This document shows positions 62,216 to 64,000 of a DNA stretch of 64,000 nucleotides, piece after piece. Every line of letters starts with the position of its first letter. Position 1 is the first letter of the stretch. The notes below the pieces were generated by a model that searched no databases, was not told the origin of the DNA, and saw only the letters and a list, made by a program, of their open reading frames with translations. A program made the translations under genes and the position numbers. Origin of the DNA: Ascarosepion bandense (Eukaryota > Mollusca > Cephalopoda > Sepiida > Sepiidae); assembly GCA_037127315.1 (NCBI GenBank), contig JBBBDQ010000751.1, positions 124,001-188,000 on the forward strand. The letters are read 5' to 3'.

Positions 62216-62541
62216 AAAATTTAAATTAGAAACGTTTTTGCGAGAGCGTTCGTCCGAGAGATTGTTTACATCACGTGACGCAGAAAGCGACAGATTGTTT
62301 TAAATATTTGTAAACGTAAACATATCTTTAATAATACTTATAAATTTTGTTTTAGAGAAAATATTTTAATTGTATCTAAAAAATGTTTAACTATTGAAAT
62401 ATTTATGAAGATTCAAAACACCTAAGTCCCTATTTAATCCTAGCCTCTGTGTATTTAATTTTAAAATCCAGTATTTTTCTTTCTTTCTGCATGAGTGTGT
62501 AGAATTAAAATCGGAGTCTATTAGTAAACATTTGCAGTTTT

Positions 62542-62592
<51 letters not shown>

Positions 62593-62630
62593 AAGAGAAA
62601 GAGTCCATTTCTCGTAGAAGGGCACCATAA

Positions 62631-63145
62631 AAGTTATAAAAAATTATGTTTTTCTAGTGGTGAGTTGTCCCGGTCCTGAGTTGTTCCAGCGCGCAGTCGG
62701 CTGTATTGAGTCGGCGGTGTTGTGTTGGCGGTGCAGAGATGTCCTTCTCTCCTACTCGGAATGCTTCTTCAGTAACTTCCATTCTGGGGTTGTAGACATT
62801 TTCAGGCTTCCATGACATCAAACTTTCTCTCAGATAAGCCGAGAACGATCATCTCTCGTCTAGCGTAATGACATGATTCGGAATGCTAGCAAGAATTGTA
62901 AATACTATTTGCCTACACAAATACGTTTTTAATAATAATTTCCCGACAGAAATCTATTCATTTTTAATGTGAAAAGAAAGCTTGATATGTAACTTTGAGA
63001 TAAGTCATTAATATTTCATATTTTATTGCAATAACTGATTTTCTTCGAGTTTTTGTTGTTTTAACTGCAATGTTTCGGTCACGACTTTCTTCTGCATTAG
63101 TAAAAACAGAGCAAAAAAGTACTTCTTTTTTTTTTATAGAAGATG
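62631..63145. other. Unassigned spacer
   Basis: No gene or element was recognised. Confidence 0.5.
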
Positions 63146-63147
63146 GA

Positions 63148-63762
63148 AACATGTGGTACAGTGGATATCGGCTCGGAACGAGAAACCGGGAAGCCGAGTT
63201 CGAATTCCAGTTGAATCCATTGTATTCATTTGCGGGTAAATACCCTTGGAAAGGTATTAATCCGTCTCTTCCTTCCAGTTATGGGTTAAATAGCAGGACA
63301 GATTGGGTTCTATAGCCTTGGTCAGCAACCAGTCTACCGCAGAAAGCAATGGCAACCTACTGCGGGATAATCTTTTGCCCAGTCAGTCATGTCTCTTTCG
63401 AGACATGATCGCTCAAGCGTGTATCACGTATGGCACTTAACTAACTAACTGACTGACCCACCGACGCGTTGTGGATATCCCCTCGGAACAACGAACTGGC
63501 GAGCCGAGTTCGAATTCCAGGTGAAGTCATTGCAATCAGTTAAGCGCAAATATCCTTAGGAAAGGTATTAATCCGTCTCTTCTCTCCAGCTATGGGTTAA
63601 ATGATAGAACAGGTTGCGTTTTATAGCCTTGGCTGGCAATCAGTCTACTGCAGACAATAATGGCAACCTACTGCGGGATAATCTTCTAGCCAGTCAGTCA
63701 TGTCTCTTTCGAGACATGATCGCCCAAGCGTGTATCACATATGACACTTAACTTACTGACTG
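63148..63762 (+). mobile_element. Two SINE-B copies in direct tandem
   Basis: Copy 1 spans about 63150-63455 with box A GGTACAGTGGATATCGG and box B GAGTTCGAATTCC. Copy 2 is 63465-63762, with a shortened head (GCGTTGTGGATATCCCCTCG) and box B intact. They differ at many positions, so this is two insertions or an old duplication. Confidence 0.9.
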
Positions 63763-63894
63763 ATACCCACCCATATATTAATATTAGTGATTGTTTTTCT
63801 CTCATTATTAATAGTTGTTTTCCGTTTTTTTTTAATTTGTGCATTAATAGGTTTTCTGAATAGTTTTTTGTTCTTTTTAATACTGCAATCTGGG

Positions 63895-64000
63895 GGACAG
63901 CAACTTGGTCTAATAGCGAGCAGACTTATCTCGCTATAACAGTTATGACTAAATAATCAGTTCGAACCGCCTTGTTCCACATCAAAATTACGCTTAGATC
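63895..64000 (+). mobile_element. SINE-A, second copy, cut by window edge
   Basis: Box A-like TTGGTCTAATAGCGAGCAGA and box B-like CAGTTCGAACCGCC, then CCTTGTTCCACATC and TACGCTTAG, follow the order of 360-495 at lower identity. Confidence 0.75.

Larger units (their letters stand above)
61735..62630 (+). repeat. Unclassified repeat R2, copy 2, split by a (TA)n-bounded insert
   Basis: 61735-62000 matches 34290-34790 in part. The last block (CTCGTAGAAGGGCACCATAA) is at 62608. Between them lie 62003-62590: TA run, 490 bp, TA run. The insert carries a hammerhead-like motif. Confidence 0.6.

Overview
This is non-genic eukaryotic DNA, almost certainly from an invertebrate animal. It is AT-rich, full of (TA)n, (GT)n, (CTAT)n and other simple repeats, and packed with fragments of non-LTR retrotransposons, Penelope-like elements, Tc1/mariner-type DNA transposons, Helitron-like elements and several tRNA- or 5S-derived SINEs. 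I found no convincing multi-exon host gene. The species cannot be fixed from the sequence. A repeat-rich lophotrochozoan such as a cephalopod mollusc would fit, but that is a guess. Nearly every long reading frame is a decayed transposon frame or a simple-repeat artefact.

Layout. 1-6.2 kb: fragments of two LINE families, a 136-bp SINE with a 16-bp target-site duplication (TSD), an inverted repeat family (here R1), a short reading frame that looks like a secreted-peptide exon, and an unknown 113-codon frame. 6.3-9.1 kb: an antisense CR1-like LINE (endonuclease to 3' tail) split by a second LINE. 9.1-14.2 kb: several RTE-like LINE copies, a 5S-derived SINE and Penelope-type hammerhead-like motifs. 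14.6-24.1 kb: Helitron-like elements, (TA)n tracts, hammerhead-bearing SINEs, a SINE-derived 310-bp tandem array, an 87-bp array and a maT-like transposase. 24.8-29.5 kb: nested DNA transposons, including one interrupted by a 5S+tRNA chimeric SINE with a 15-bp TSD. 30-38.8 kb: more hammerhead SINEs, a 19-bp minisatellite, a hairpin and nested SINE/LINE insertions. 39.2-46.2 kb: a C-poor (GATAAAAAGGAAA)-like satellite invaded by LINEs and Helitron-like elements. 46.2-52.6 kb: LINE, maT-like and mariner copies and SINEs. 53-58 kb: a CR1-like reverse transcriptase gene whose GLxLSxDL motif is expanded to 18 in-frame copies, and a Penelope-like gene whose catalytic YRDD motif is triplicated. 58-64 kb: LINE tails, R1/R2 repeats, another hammerhead-like motif and SINEs.

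How the parts relate. The SINEs have no protein and must borrow LINE machinery. One (SINE-A) shares its 3' end with a LINE in this window. The nesting gives a relative order of activity: the 312-bp tRNA SINE (SINE-B) sits inside LINE, maT-like and 5S-SINE copies and so is among the youngest. The most notable signals are a tRNA-headed SINE family carrying a near-perfect type I hammerhead ribozyme next to a (TA)n tail, the modular 5S/5S+tRNA SINE, and the two independent in-frame amplifications of reverse-transcriptase motifs.
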